Source: Janthinobacterium sp. SUN073 (GTDB taxonomy: Bacteria; Pseudomonadota; Gammaproteobacteria; Burkholderiales; Burkholderiaceae_D). Taken from it: a stretch of DNA of 64,000 bases. Of the stretch, positions 1-8,229 are shown piece by piece. The stretch lies in contig NZ_JAPUBT010000002.1 of assembly GCF_030397665.1 (NCBI RefSeq), forward strand, positions 1 to 64,000, written 5' to 3'. How positions within the stretch are numbered: position 1 is the stretch's first letter; each line of letters opens with the position of its first letter. The position numbers were made by a program, and so were the translations under genes. Below the pieces are notes generated by a model, which was given only the letters and a program-made list of their open reading frames with translations, was not told where the DNA came from and did no database searches.

Positions 1-63
1 TGTCAGGACCAGTTTTACCGCTTCTTCCCGAAGCTCCGGTGTATAGGTTTTTGAACGTGTCAT
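1..63 (-). CDS. IS3-family transposase OrfA, N-terminal 21 residues only
   Basis: The minus strand encodes MTRSKTYTPELREEAVKLVL and continues beyond the window edge. This is the first helix of the HTH_Tnp_1 domain with which OrfA proteins of IS3/IS911-type elements begin; OrfA binds the terminal repeats and, after a programmed frameshift with OrfB, forms the active DDE transposase. A purine-rich stretch lies upstream of the ATG. Only a fragment is visible, so nothing can be said about whether the element is intact. Confidence 0.75.
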   Translation of the reverse strand, partial: MTRSKTYTPELREEAVKLVLT

Positions 64-123
64 AAGTTCTCCAGTTGGTGAAGTTTACCAAACTAGAGTG
101 TCCGAAAAAGTCAGGGTACCTCA
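1..123 (-). mobile_element. End of an IS3-family insertion sequence (rest lies outside the window)
   Basis: Read on the minus strand, the element begins at position 123 with TGAGGTACCCTGACTTTTTC, a TG-started terminus of the IS3 type, followed about 60 bases later by an orfA start codon at 63. Only the orfA-proximal end is in the window. The boundary at 123 is placed from the shape of the terminus; the other end and the target duplication cannot be seen. The element has cut into the recombinase gene to its right. Confidence 0.7.
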
Positions 124-2114
124 TTTATCAAAGCATCGCGCGCCCTCTCCGCGTCATGGCAACGTGCGTAGAAAGAGAGCCGTGGGAACTTACATTGGAC
201 GACCTTCAGCATGCCATTCGCATTGCAAGGGCCGTGCAGGCGTCCGGCAAACTTGGCGACCTCCTTGCTGGATTGGTCAAGATCATCCTGGATACCAATC
301 ATATTTGCGATGCGGGCCAAATGTATGGTCTGCTTGGGGTACAAAGAGTTCAAGTGACTAGCGTGAGATCACGACAGACCCTGTCCGAAGACGAGCTTCG
401 CTCAAAGCTGGAAGAGCGTAAACGCGTCGAACGACTGCCCTCCCGTCGAGCCTTTTGGGAGTTAGTACGTATTGTAATGACCGAGCGTCCTCAGTCGTTC
501 ATGGATGAACTTCGGTTCGCTGCGACTCGGACGATGATCATAACTGGGTTGCGCGCTGGTGAGGTTACCTTGCTTCCGGTCGACTGGAAGCGTGAACGAA
601 CTTATGTCGATGCGAAAGGCCACGATTCAGGACAAGCGGGGGGATTTTCCAGTGCACTTATGCTACGGCACTTCGCAGAAAAGCAGCAAGAGGAAGAATC
701 GGACAGCCGAATATTGCGGGAAAATACACAGGCGGTACCGGAGATGTTCCGTGCGCTATTGACCGAAACCTTGGAAAGAGTTGCTTGTATCACAGCACCG
801 CTCCGGGAAACGTTGAAAATGCAATGCGAAACTGGTCGACTGTTGCCATGGTTTCGCGAAGACGAGGTTGTCCCGTTCTCAGATATTTACACCCGTCTCA
901 GTGGCAATCCATTTTGGCTTGACATAGAACGCGACCCTTTCATCAACGAGTATCGTAAGGATTTTGACCCGGCTATATTACGTGAGCTACACAAATTTCA
1001 GGCTGAGAAGTCCCTTGGATCTACCCGAAAGCTTGATATGGCAATTTACATGTTCGGAAATCGCCTGCAAAAGCAAATGCGTGCCGGCGAAACTAGTATG
1101 CGCTTCCGCACTTCAACAGGTGTTCCGATTTATGACGAAGCAAGAATATCTTGGAACAATACCTATCTGAATGTGGGAGAACTGGAGGAGCACATTCGAA
1201 AAATGACCCCCTCCAAAATGCCGGACCTCTTACCAATGACCGCCGATTCTGGTGTAATTCAGTCTTGGCAATTGCTCTTCTTGCATCCAAAGCGTTCTCT
1301 CTCCGAAGAGCGCAATGACGGGATTTGCGACGTTACGCGCTACTTTTCGATAAGTCGTCCTGACTCGCGTTTGGTCGGCATAGGACTAGGTGATCACGAC
1401 AAGATCCCATCTCTGTTCGAGCGCTATGGCAAGACTAAGGCGGACCAAGAATTGCGTTTAGAGTCCCACATGTTGAGACACTTACAGAATACTGAGCTCT
1501 TCCGGTTAGGTGTAGCCGATACGATTATTTCGAAGCGCTACAATCGCCGCAGTGTGGCACAGAGCTATGAATACGACCATCGCAGTTTAGCTGAAGAACT
1601 TGAACAGATTTCGATTCCCGAAGAGGTTGAACTGTTGCTTGGAGAAAAGGCCACTACAGTAGCTAAGATGATCAAAGGCGGCAAGGCCAGCGGCCCTATT
1701 GTTGAAGCATTCGTCCGAATTCAAGCTAAGGATGGCGATGCTGCGGCGTATGAATACCTACGTGTCGAGGCCGACGGATTTCACGCAACCCCCTACGGTC
1801 ATTGTCTAAATTCATTCACAGTGGACCCCTGCCCAAAACATCTAGAATGCTTTGCGAATTGCCGTCATCTCTCCGCAACAGGGCTGCCTGAAAACAAGGT
1901 AAATCTGATTCGCCTTGAAGGCAAATTTAAAGCAGCAATTGAGACAATACGGGCGCGAACATCTAATAGCATTGGGTGGAAGAACCAGCTTCAGCATGCT
2001 GAAGAAAGGCTTGCCGGAGTGCAAAGGCTTCTTGTTACAGCTGATGGTGAGCGGGCCTTCCCAGACGGGGTGGATCTGTCAATTCCGCGTGCGCGTGATG
2101 TGGTGGACGAATGA
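75..2114 (+). CDS. Large tyrosine-recombinase-like protein (GmtZ-like), 5'-truncated by an IS
   Basis: The open frame starts with a TTG inside the IS end, so its first 16 codons are IS sequence and the native N-terminus is lost; ATG at 156 is the first start in native sequence. The protein has tyrosine-recombinase landmarks: TGLRAGE with Arg160, HMLRH at 465-469, and YEYDH with Tyr498 or Tyr500 as the likely nucleophile. The usual second His before the Tyr is replaced (RYNRRS). Near the C-terminus is a Cys/His-rich segment (HCLN, CPKHLECFANC) that may bind zinc. Size, motifs and the overlapping downstream gene resemble the GmtZ integrase of gamma-mobile-trio elements. The family call is from memory of motifs; generic integrase is the safe alternative. 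Probably inactive because truncated. Confidence 0.65.
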   Translation: MVKFTKLECPKKSGYLIYQSIARPLRVMATCVEREPWELTLDDLQHAIRIARAVQASGKLGDLLAGLVKIILDTNHICDAGQMYGLLGVQRVQVTSVRSRQTLSEDELRSKLEERKRVERLPSRRAFWELVRIVMTERPQSFMDELRFAATRTMIITGLRAGEVTLLPVDWKRERTYVDAKGHDSGQAGGFSSALMLRHFAEKQQEEESDSRILRENTQAVPEMFRALLTETLERVACITAPLRETLKMQCETGRLLPWFREDEVVPFSDIYTRLSGNPFWLDIERDPFINEYRKDFDPAILRELHKFQAEKSLGSTRKLDMAIYMFGNRLQKQMRAGETSMRFRTSTGVPIYDEARISWNNTYLNVGELEEHIRKMTPSKMPDLLPMTADSGVIQSWQLLFLHPKRSLSEERNDGICDVTRYFSISRPDSRLVGIGLGDHDKIPSLFERYGKTKADQELRLESHMLRHLQNTELFRLGVADTIISKRYNRRSVAQSYEYDHRSLAEELEQISIPEEVELLLGEKATTVAKMIKGGKASGPIVEAFVRIQAKDGDAAAYEYLRVEADGFHATPYGHCLNSFTVDPCPKHLECFANCRHLSATGLPENKVNLIRLEGKFKAAIETIRARTSNSIGWKNQLQHAEERLAGVQRLLVTADGERAFPDGVDLSIPRARDVVDE

Positions 2115-2608
2115 GCGAGGGAAAAGTAATGCCGGAACACGAGGCTGCGATGCTAGTAATTCTCGAGATGCTGCTGGCGGACGACCAGGACATCACCGCA
2201 CGTGCCGTCGCGCGTTTGCACCCCACTATCAAAGCTGCGTCATCGATCACGCGTAACGAGTCCAGGAGTGCTCTTCTGGCTGACTACCAAGGGCGTCAGC
2301 ATGAGTATAGGGCATGGCGTGGCCGAGTCGGAAAGCAGTCCGCTGTTGAAGCTGCTGCAGCGCTGGCCAAGAAAGAACGACGGATCGTCGAACTGGAAGC
2401 CAGCGTTCAAACTTTGACTGCCGCTCATGTTGCTCTGTTGCGTGCTGTTGGAGCAATGGGGGGATTCAGCAGGTGGGCGCAATTCTTCGAGGGTCATCAA
2501 GAGGTACTGCGCACGCTGACGGATTTGGGTGCGATACCGGATAACGTGACTAACATTCAAGAAGAACTTGCTACAAAGCACCTCTCACACAGAGCCAAAA
2601 GAAAATGA
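2111..2608 (+). CDS. Coiled-coil accessory protein of the recombinase module (GmtX-like)
   Basis: The start overlaps the stop of the recombinase gene as ATGA, which implies translational coupling. The 165-residue product has an N-terminal helical region with a repeat of small residues (VARLHPTIKAASSIT) that could be a helix-turn-helix, then an Ala/Glu-rich coiled coil (about residues 80-115), then a short globular end. Gene-mobile-trio modules end with a small protein of this kind, GmtX, downstream of GmtZ; position and general character fit, but no diagnostic motif is known to me. Role in transposition is inferred only from the operon. Confidence 0.55.
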   Translation: MSEGKVMPEHEAAMLVILEMLLADDQDITARAVARLHPTIKAASSITRNESRSALLADYQGRQHEYRAWRGRVGKQSAVEAAAALAKKERRIVELEASVQTLTAAHVALLRAVGAMGGFSRWAQFFEGHQEVLRTLTDLGAIPDNVTNIQEELATKHLSHRAKRK

Positions 2609-2656
2609 AGTGAGCGCGCCAATATGACTTTCTGATGCTTAGGAGCAAGAATCCAC

Positions 2657-2902
2657 TTAGACTCCTGCACGCAGAAGCAGCTCGGAGGGAGCACAATGCA
2701 ATGCATGTGAAATTCGTATTATGTTTACAACGCTCACATTTCGCTCTCCACGCTCAATCTTCCCCATGTGACTTCTATCAATCGAAGACCGATGTGCCAA
2801 CTCCTCCTGGGAAAAACCTAGGTTCTTACGCAACTCACGGATAGTGCCGCCAATTGCTTTTAAGTAAACTTCATAATCTGAGGTTTTAGAGGCAGAATTC
2901 AT
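2657..2902 (-). CDS. XRE-family HTH transcriptional regulator (81 aa)
   Basis: A compact Cro/C1-type helix-turn-helix protein that is nearly all DNA-binding domain: IRELRKNLGFSQEELAHRS forms helices 1-2 and the recognition helix follows in SHMGKIERGERNVSV. Such proteins commonly control mobile-element and restriction genes. It faces the recombinase operon convergently and is divergent from the next gene at 2996, so a shared promoter region lies at 2903-2995. Its target is unknown. Confidence 0.88.
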   Translation of the reverse strand: MNSASKTSDYEVYLKAIGGTIRELRKNLGFSQEELAHRSSIDRSHMGKIERGERNVSVVNIIRISHALHCAPSELLLRAGV

Positions 2903-2995
2903 ACCCCATATTCAAATTATCGGGCAAAATAGGCCACGGCATTTACGACCCATTTTCAATGTGCGGGATTCAACACGTACTGGAGGTCAAGGTAG

Positions 2996-3415
2996 ATGAG
3001 ACCAACCAGGGGGAATTCGATGAAAGAACCTTTGCCACCTTTAATGGATCTAGTCGAGCTTAAGAAAGATATACTAGATAAACATCCGAGTGCTGCCCTC
3101 CCCTGCCAACTCTCGGATTTTTGGCTTGATAGGATTGCAGATAGCCTTGATCAAGTTCTGGAAAACCCATGCGATGAGTCACGCCACTACTTGGCGGGGC
3201 CTCTTGCTCTTGTCGCTCATTTGTTGTTTGCCCGTTCGTCGTCAAGTGAGCTGGAGGTTAGTCAGTTGCACCTCTATGAATACCTGTGTGAGTACCGTGT
3301 TGAAGTTGCCCTAGAGGTAATGAATCGCCGAACGGACCTCAGAGCTACCTCAGCCTCACTAGAGACTATTTTTACCGACAGACCACTAACATCCTTTTAT
3401 GCCTATCCAAAATAA
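2996..3415 (+). CDS. Hypothetical protein, 139 aa
   Basis: I do not recognise this protein. It is predicted mostly helical, soluble, acidic, without signal peptide or membrane segment, and has a central hydrophobic helix (about residues 68-80, LAGPLALVAHLLFA). The ATG at 2996 is preceded by GGAGG at 2982-2986 with good spacing; a second ATG at 3020 lies in frame. It is divergent from the XRE regulator and may be its partner. Codon use matches the low-GC island. Confidence 0.6.
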   Translation: MRPTRGNSMKEPLPPLMDLVELKKDILDKHPSAALPCQLSDFWLDRIADSLDQVLENPCDESRHYLAGPLALVAHLLFARSSSSELEVSQLHLYEYLCEYRVEVALEVMNRRTDLRATSASLETIFTDRPLTSFYAYPK

Positions 3416-3433
3416 GCATCGACCCGCTACTCA

Positions 3434-3520
3434 CGCCCGGCGAAGGCAGGGCCAAAGACAGCGCGCCTGTGGACCTATGTGTGCGATGACCGGCCCGCCG
3501 GCGATAGCGGCCGCCAGTAA
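3434..3520 (+). pseudogene. IS66-family transposase (TnpC) remnant, central DDE region
   Basis: One frame of this short stretch reads AGPKTARLWTYVCDDRPAGD, which matches the region around a catalytic aspartate of IS66 TnpC (typically KTGRLWVYVRDDRP). It stops at 3518-3520. No intact IS66 gene surrounds it. A second IS66 piece from further along the same protein lies at 5541-5672 in the same orientation. Confidence 0.6.
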
Positions 3521-3549
3521 TGTGGTTCGCCTAGATAGAGGAAGAGAGC

Positions 3550-4017
3550 ATGGATACTGCTAAGAAAGAGCGACGTACACGCGTTGGAATCATGCTCGCC
3601 AACTTTAAGCGAGAAGGCGGTGTGCCCGACGCTGAGCACATCGCATTGTTAGGCCGCTATATTGAAGGAACTGTCACTTTCGGCGACCTGTTCGATCACG
3701 CCCGGGAATACGTCATGACCACGCAGGAAGGAGAGCAAGCAATGTGCGATATCGAAGACGTTTCTGCGCAACTCGTTCGACTAAGTAAGGAGTACGACGA
3801 GCGCTGCACTACCTATGATGAGGATCGTAGACAGGCGACCTTGGCCAGTATCGGAATGAGCGCTGAGCAACGTAAGCGTCAGGACGCAGTCGACTTCGCG
3901 CGTTCTTCGTTATTTCTATCAGGGCCTAAGGTGACCGAAACCTGCGAACAGGAAGTCGCTCGTTTTGTTCGAGGAGAAATCAGTATTGACGAATTTTGCT
4001 CGCTAGGAGGTCCGTAA
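3550..4017 (+). CDS. Tandem VbhA-type antitoxin-domain protein without adjacent Fic toxin
   Basis: The 155-residue protein carries two copies of a pattern typical of the antitoxin VbhA family: copy one (about residues 7-55) has RRTRVGIMLANFKREGG followed by LGRYIEGTVTFGDLFDHA, copy two (about 107-152) has KRQDAVDFARSSLFLSG followed by VARFVRGEISIDEF. VbhA proteins block Fic-domain AMP-transferases by inserting a helix with an (S/T)xxxE(G/N) motif. Here copy one retains the Glu-Gly (FKREGG) while copy two has Ser-Gly instead. No Fic motif HPFxxGNGR is encoded nearby. The ATG at 3550 follows GAGGAAGAGAG. It may be an orphan immunity protein or act on a Fic protein elsewhere. Confidence 0.6.
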   Translation: MDTAKKERRTRVGIMLANFKREGGVPDAEHIALLGRYIEGTVTFGDLFDHAREYVMTTQEGEQAMCDIEDVSAQLVRLSKEYDERCTTYDEDRRQATLASIGMSAEQRKRQDAVDFARSSLFLSGPKVTETCEQEVARFVRGEISIDEFCSLGGP

Positions 4018-4098
4018 ATTGGATACTGTTCTACGTCCTCAGTGATAACTATTAGAGAGTCGACCTGATTCCGCCATATACCAGAAACATCCAGTCGT

Positions 4099-4201
4099 TT
4101 AGTTAGCGCCGCTTTCCTCAGCCCGGCCCGCCAGCTCCCTTCTAAACATGCGAAGCGATTCCCATTTCAGAGATGAATGCGGAAGGACATCGTTGAAGTA
4201 C
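4099..4201 (-). pseudogene. IS3-type transposase OrfB C-terminal remnant
   Basis: The minus strand reads YFNDVLPHSSLKWESLRMF, similar to the C-terminal signature of IS3-group integrase subunits (for example YNxVRPHSSL followed by TPxEF). It ends at a stop near 4099 and has no transposase core upstream; at about 4204 it runs into the repeated HNH-associated segment. The resemblance is short, so the call is tentative. Confidence 0.4.
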
Positions 4202-4203
4202 AT

Positions 4204-4908
4204 ACCCGTGGGCTTGTTTCGGATTTTTCGCCACACTTCAGCACAGGGTCTAATCGGACGGGGCCGTGAAGCGACGCCGCAGAAGTTGGTAGCCGCCACG
4301 CCCCATTCTTAAAGCTACGCTCAAGTGGCCCGCCGAGCGAATATTTCGCGATGCTGCGCGAGGTAGCGGCGTTGCTCTGGGCTAGGAACCCTGCGCAGCC
4401 GCGCCGGCAGACCAAGCAGGCTCCGTTGTTCGGGCGAGATGGAGAGGCAGACGAGCATCTCCCCGGAATCGTCGAACGATATCAGATGGCTATCGAAGAG
4501 GGCGTCGATGTTAGCAGCCAGTAGCAGCCCGTTCTCCGGGTCGAGCCGCTCCATATTCTTGCTCCCGGCCCATGGCTTGATGTGCGACGCGCGCAGGACC
4601 TCGTGAACGTCGCAGCCGCTTACTGAGCAGGCGCCGTCCCAGAGCCGAATAAGGTCCTGGCGGAACTTGCCCTGCCCTAGCCGAGCTTGGATGAGCGCCT
4701 CGCGTGTGGTCGGGTCGAGCCCCTCCTCCCGCTCAATCCGGGCGATATCGGTGGTTCGGTCCGGCTCGTCGGAGCCGAGCCTGGCCAGGATGTTGTCTAG
4801 CGCCGGGCTTGGCTTGGCGGGTCGGACGGAGCTGGCGATGAGCGAAGCCGTTGCCCGCGATATCTTCTGGTAGCTGCCGAACATCTTTATGAGGAAATTT
4901 TTTCCGGT
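4204..4908. repeat. Direct repeat copy 1 (3' half of HNH gene plus downstream flank)
   Basis: About 705 bases from ACCCGTGGGCTTG to TTTTTTCCGGT recur at 9307-10011 in the same orientation with scattered substitutions and at least one 1-base deletion. The repeat contains the downstream flank and roughly the last 195 codons of the HNH endonuclease gene. Identity is high by eye but was not computed. Confidence 0.85.
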
Positions 4909-5436
4909 GATCTCGTGTGGGTTCAGAAGCACCGGATCGTCGAGCCAGTGGAACAGCTCGGGCGGGCAAATCCAATTGGCGGACCATTGAAGCTCCTGTG
5001 CCCAATGCGCCCAGAACTTGTCCACGTCGTCCCCATAGCATTTTTTGACGGCCGGGACGCTCCAAGTCTCCGCCCAGCGATCCATCCCGCCCGCGATACT
5101 GTTGGAGTATTCGCGCCGCTTCTGCGCGTGCTGCTCGGAGATCAGGCTTGTCGCGCCGCCCGCGATTCCGACCAGGTATTGGTGGCCCGCGTGGGAGGCA
5201 ATCATGAAGACGAAAATGTCGCCGGGATAGTCGTCCAAGGGTTGTTTGCCGAACGGTTCAGTGTGGAAGGTCCGCATACGCCGACCATCCACGAGGACGG
5301 TCGAGTTCTCGGACGCGTTCCATTCCTCGTGCCCAAAGCCGTGGTCCTTGGGATAGCCAGAGGTAACCTTCTCACCGCTCGGGCCTTTGTAGCCTTTAGT
5401 ATTCCAAACTACGGGTTTCAAAAAGTAGAGCGGCAT
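4321..5436 (-). CDS. HNH endonuclease (HNH_2-type), 371 aa
   Basis: The C-terminal third carries an HNH nuclease core: WDGACSVSGC supplies a Cys pair, LRASHIKPW the first His, DPENGLLLAANIDALFD the Asn and following helix, then HLISFDDSG. This matches the HNH_2 family often found in restriction-like proteins. The N-terminal ~190 residues (around YFLKPVVWNTKGY and GFGHEEWN) form a domain I cannot name, possibly a nucleic-acid-recognition module. ATG at 5436 (not the longer frame to 5499) is preceded by AGGAG at suitable spacing. The gene stands alone, flanked by IS remnants. A DNA-cleaving defence role is likely but inferred. Confidence 0.85.
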   Translation of the reverse strand: MPLYFLKPVVWNTKGYKGPSGEKVTSGYPKDHGFGHEEWNASENSTVLVDGRRMRTFHTEPFGKQPLDDYPGDIFVFMIASHAGHQYLVGIAGGATSLISEQHAQKRREYSNSIAGGMDRWAETWSVPAVKKCYGDDVDKFWAHWAQELQWSANWICPPELFHWLDDPVLLNPHEITGKNFLIKMFGSYQKISRATASLIASSVRPAKPSPALDNILARLGSDEPDRTTDIARIEREEGLDPTTREALIQARLGQGKFRQDLIRLWDGACSVSGCDVHEVLRASHIKPWAGSKNMERLDPENGLLLAANIDALFDSHLISFDDSGEMLVCLSISPEQRSLLGLPARLRRVPSPEQRRYLAQHREIFARRAT

Positions 5437-5540
5437 GCCGCGATCTCCTATCGGGTAGGCGAGTTGGGACAAAGAGCTAGAGCCTCTCCATGAATTCATT
5501 CTAAACGGTTTCTAAGATCCTCCTGTGAAATATAAGCTAC

Positions 5541-5672
5541 ATGGAGACTGCATTGAACCTACTCCGCTCAGCGTGCTTTGGCCGCAGCAACTACCTGTTC
5601 GCCGGCGCCGACGGCGAAGACGAACGCGCAGCGGCGATCTACTCGCTGATCGACACGGCCATCCAACTGTGA
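5541..5672 (+). pseudogene. IS66-family transposase (TnpC) C-terminal remnant
   Basis: The frame from ATG 5541 to TGA 5672 reads in part FGRSNYLFAGADGEDERAAA and then IYSLIDTA, a close match to the IS66 TnpC signature GRKNWLFAGSDxGGERAAAIYSLIETAK. The preceding two-thirds of the protein and the end are missing. It lies about 2 kb downstream of another IS66 fragment (3434-3520) in the same orientation and protein order. Confidence 0.75.
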
Positions 5673-6114
5673 AGATCAGCGGACAAAATCACTCGCCCGC
5701 CGGTGCAGAAGCGCCAATCTTTGAGGTCTTGCCCAACACCTCGAAGAAGTCGGCCGCTGCAACTAGCACTGAGATAGCGTTGGCCGCACTGGTTAGCGCC
5801 GTGATCAGCTTCTCTGCTGCCGCGTGTACATGGGCAAGCGCCGTATCAGAGGGGCTGGAAAAGTGCCTCAATCATGGGCCGCCACGGCTCAGATCCGGCC
5901 AGAATCATCCCTTGCAACTTCACATATAACAGACTCGTGACGATTTACCCGAAGCTGATTTATATAGCGGCGGCCTTGCCGTTTGAAGGGAGCGACTCGA
6001 TCTCTAATTTGGCGTATTTGACGGTCTTGAAAGAGTTCTCAATTATTTAATTGCCATCTGGAAATTCCTGTTAAATAATAGCACTTTCAAAAACATAGAT
6101 ATAAATCCCACACA
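5673..6114. other. Intergenic stretch after the IS66 remnant
   Basis: No gene is supported here. The first 250 bases hold only a TTG-started 60-codon minus-strand frame (5689-5871) that lacks a ribosome site. The last 100 bases are AT-rich (for example TTCTCAATTATTTAATTGCC near 6035) and probably carry the promoter of the membrane-protein gene at 6115. Confidence 0.4.
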
Positions 6115-7164
6115 ATGACAGCGCCACAGAACCTCCCTCCTTCATCAAAACCACCTTTCTACGAAAGAATTCTTGATAAAGTTATCGAAAGCCCATTTGC
6201 TACGCTCTGGAACTTGACCGCGATTCTCGGTGGTCTAATTGCATTAATCTATTTTACGCAGCTTGGCTATCTACCTGACCTGGACATTAAAAGTTCGGCA
6301 GCGTTCTTCTTTGGAATTGCCGTGGTTAGTATTTTTCTTATCGTATTATTGGTTGTCGTCTTTAGCATTCCCAGCTGGATGTTACGCAGCGAAGTACAGG
6401 CAGCAGCGGCCCTTGCACAGAAACGTTGGGAACCAGGTGTCCGCGTTGCACTTAACGGGTTTCTTGCCGCATTTTTCTACTTGCTTATGATCGGTTGCTT
6501 TGGCCTTGATGCAGGAAACGAAGAACTGGCAGGCTATATTAAATGGGTCAGTAGTATCGGGATGATGACCTGTATCATACTTATCGCACTCACTGTCTTC
6601 AAGCCTATTCTTTATAATTTTACACTTCTGCTTGCATGGTTAATGGTCACGCCTTCATTCTGGTTGTTGGCGATGTTACGCGTCCGTACGCCTGAAGGTC
6701 CACTTGCGTCACTGGCTTTTGCTGGAGTACTTATAGCAGTCATAGTTATCGCAAATGCAATATTGGCAGCTATACGCTTTGATACACGCAAGGCATGGTT
6801 GGTATCCACGGTGCTGGCACTGGCGCTGCCGATAACTTATTTGACATTGCCGTCTGACGGGCCGGGCATTCCTGAAAGTGTTTTCAAAAAATTGTCACTT
6901 GGCGGCATAACCAATACCGTCGTTATAGTGAAATTGCCTGCCTGCGACGCGGTGAATGTGCTGCAAAAGAACGTTTGCATGCCACTTCCCGCCAAGCAGA
7001 TCGGCTGCATTATTCCTACATTGATGGCAAACCGCCTTGGGGAATACCTATTAGTATTTGAATCGGGTGACAGGAAAATCAAGGTTCCACTGCAAAAAAG
7101 CGATGTTGTGGTCTGGAGCAGCTCCACAAAGAAGCCCACTTGCCAAATTGAAGTAGCGTCATGA
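6115..7164 (+). CDS. Polytopic membrane protein of unknown function, 349 aa
   Basis: No family is recognised. Hydrophobic segments at about residues 30-50, 60-90, 118-140, 148-168, 175-195, 205-225 and 230-247 suggest seven transmembrane helices, followed by a soluble C-terminal domain of about 95 residues containing three cysteines (LPACDAV, NVCMPL, QIGCII). The N-terminus is cytoplasmic-looking with a PFYERILDKVIESPF amphipathic segment. There is no strong ribosome site before ATG 6115. Codon use is AT-richer than the chromosomal part of the window. It lies between the two copies of the HNH repeat. Confidence 0.7.
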   Translation: MTAPQNLPPSSKPPFYERILDKVIESPFATLWNLTAILGGLIALIYFTQLGYLPDLDIKSSAAFFFGIAVVSIFLIVLLVVVFSIPSWMLRSEVQAAAALAQKRWEPGVRVALNGFLAAFFYLLMIGCFGLDAGNEELAGYIKWVSSIGMMTCIILIALTVFKPILYNFTLLLAWLMVTPSFWLLAMLRVRTPEGPLASLAFAGVLIAVIVIANAILAAIRFDTRKAWLVSTVLALALPITYLTLPSDGPGIPESVFKKLSLGGITNTVVIVKLPACDAVNVLQKNVCMPLPAKQIGCIIPTLMANRLGEYLLVFESGDRKIKVPLQKSDVVVWSSSTKKPTCQIEVAS

Positions 7165-7348
7165 AGAACAAAGGGCGTTTCGCTTTGACGGGGCCTTTGA
7201 CCGGCTCGCGGCATTCGCGAGAGTATGGCGGGCGGCTCAGACTGACAGGGGCAATTCAGCTAGCTGTGCAAGCCAAAACTATCTTCAGCTTGCTGCCTAT
7301 TACATCAACTTTATAACGATTGTTATTTTAAACTCTGATTTGTGAAGG

Positions 7349-8107
7349 TCACAGGGCGGAAAACAGTGCGTCCGCCTCAAACAAATTCCGCAGGATATTT
7401 GCAGTTATTTTATATTCTTCGGCAACAGAAGCAAGCGCGCCAATCTTAACAACCTTAATACAGCATCCAGCAAATTCCGGCACGTACGCCGTATAGAGAA
7501 ATTCGCTAACCTGAACCTCCCTTAATACCAGTTCGCCGGAATCCGACCGAGAGCACTCAAATAGAGGTGCATCAACAACGATAATTGGGAAAGCGAATTT
7601 CAAATGCTTCGCATTAGGGGTGTCACGCACACTTGAGGAAATCACACTACATGCTTTTAGAACGCTTACAGATGCCGAATAAGCGTGGTCGGTACTACCC
7701 AACGCCTGCTTAAATGCATAGCCGCATGCTGCTCCGCGTGGCAATAGCTCTTTCATATCCCCGCCTGCTCTGAACGCCTTTGCCATAGCTTCTTTGGCAT
7801 GAGGCGAGGAAAGGCAAAAAGCATTGATGTTCCGATAATTAGATAGCACGTCGTCCGCGACAAATACAACCCAAGGGTGCGCTTTTGACGACTTACACTC
7901 AATCACGCACGAAATCTCTACGCTTCCGTAAACATCAGGATCCTCCGCAAGTATGTCGATTTCCCTAGACTTCCCCTCTTGTTCATCTAGTACAACACTT
8001 CCTTGCCGCACGTCAAACCCCGCACTCCTAAAATGGCTCGCAGCTTCCATTTCTAATGGAAAGCCATGTTCAGAAAGCCACTTTTTCAAATTTTCTTTAA
8101 GTGTCAT
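7349..8107 (-). CDS. PD-(D/E)XK nuclease-like protein, 252 aa
   Basis: The first 80 residues fit a restriction-endonuclease-like fold: Glu21 in a leading helix (MEAASHFRSAGFDV), Asp51 in REIDILAED, and Glu70-x-Lys72 in CVIECKSSK, i.e. the D...ExK catalytic set of Mrr/RecB-like nucleases. The remaining 170 residues show no known domain. It is monocistronic or follows the 8230-8850 gene on the same strand after a 122-base gap. A nucleic-acid-targeting defence role is inferred from the fold and the island; no methylase or helicase partner is adjacent. Confidence 0.65.
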   Translation of the reverse strand: MTLKENLKKWLSEHGFPLEMEAASHFRSAGFDVRQGSVVLDEQEGKSREIDILAEDPDVYGSVEISCVIECKSSKAHPWVVFVADDVLSNYRNINAFCLSSPHAKEAMAKAFRAGGDMKELLPRGAACGYAFKQALGSTDHAYSASVSVLKACSVISSSVRDTPNAKHLKFAFPIIVVDAPLFECSRSDSGELVLREVQVSEFLYTAYVPEFAGCCIKVVKIGALASVAEEYKITANILRNLFEADALFSAL

Positions 8108-8229
8108 ATGTTAGAGTGAAAATGTGAGCAAACAAAAAAGGTCGGGCAACTTTTAGTTTCTTATGCCGCAGCGATTATCTCCTCTCCTTTAAGCCAGGAC
8201 TTGCGTCTACCGAAATCATAAGATACATG

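Noticed and set aside
5525..5929. 134-codon frame with a poly-Arg stretch
   Set aside because: It runs out of frame across the IS66 remnant, whose own frame gives a clear transposase match.
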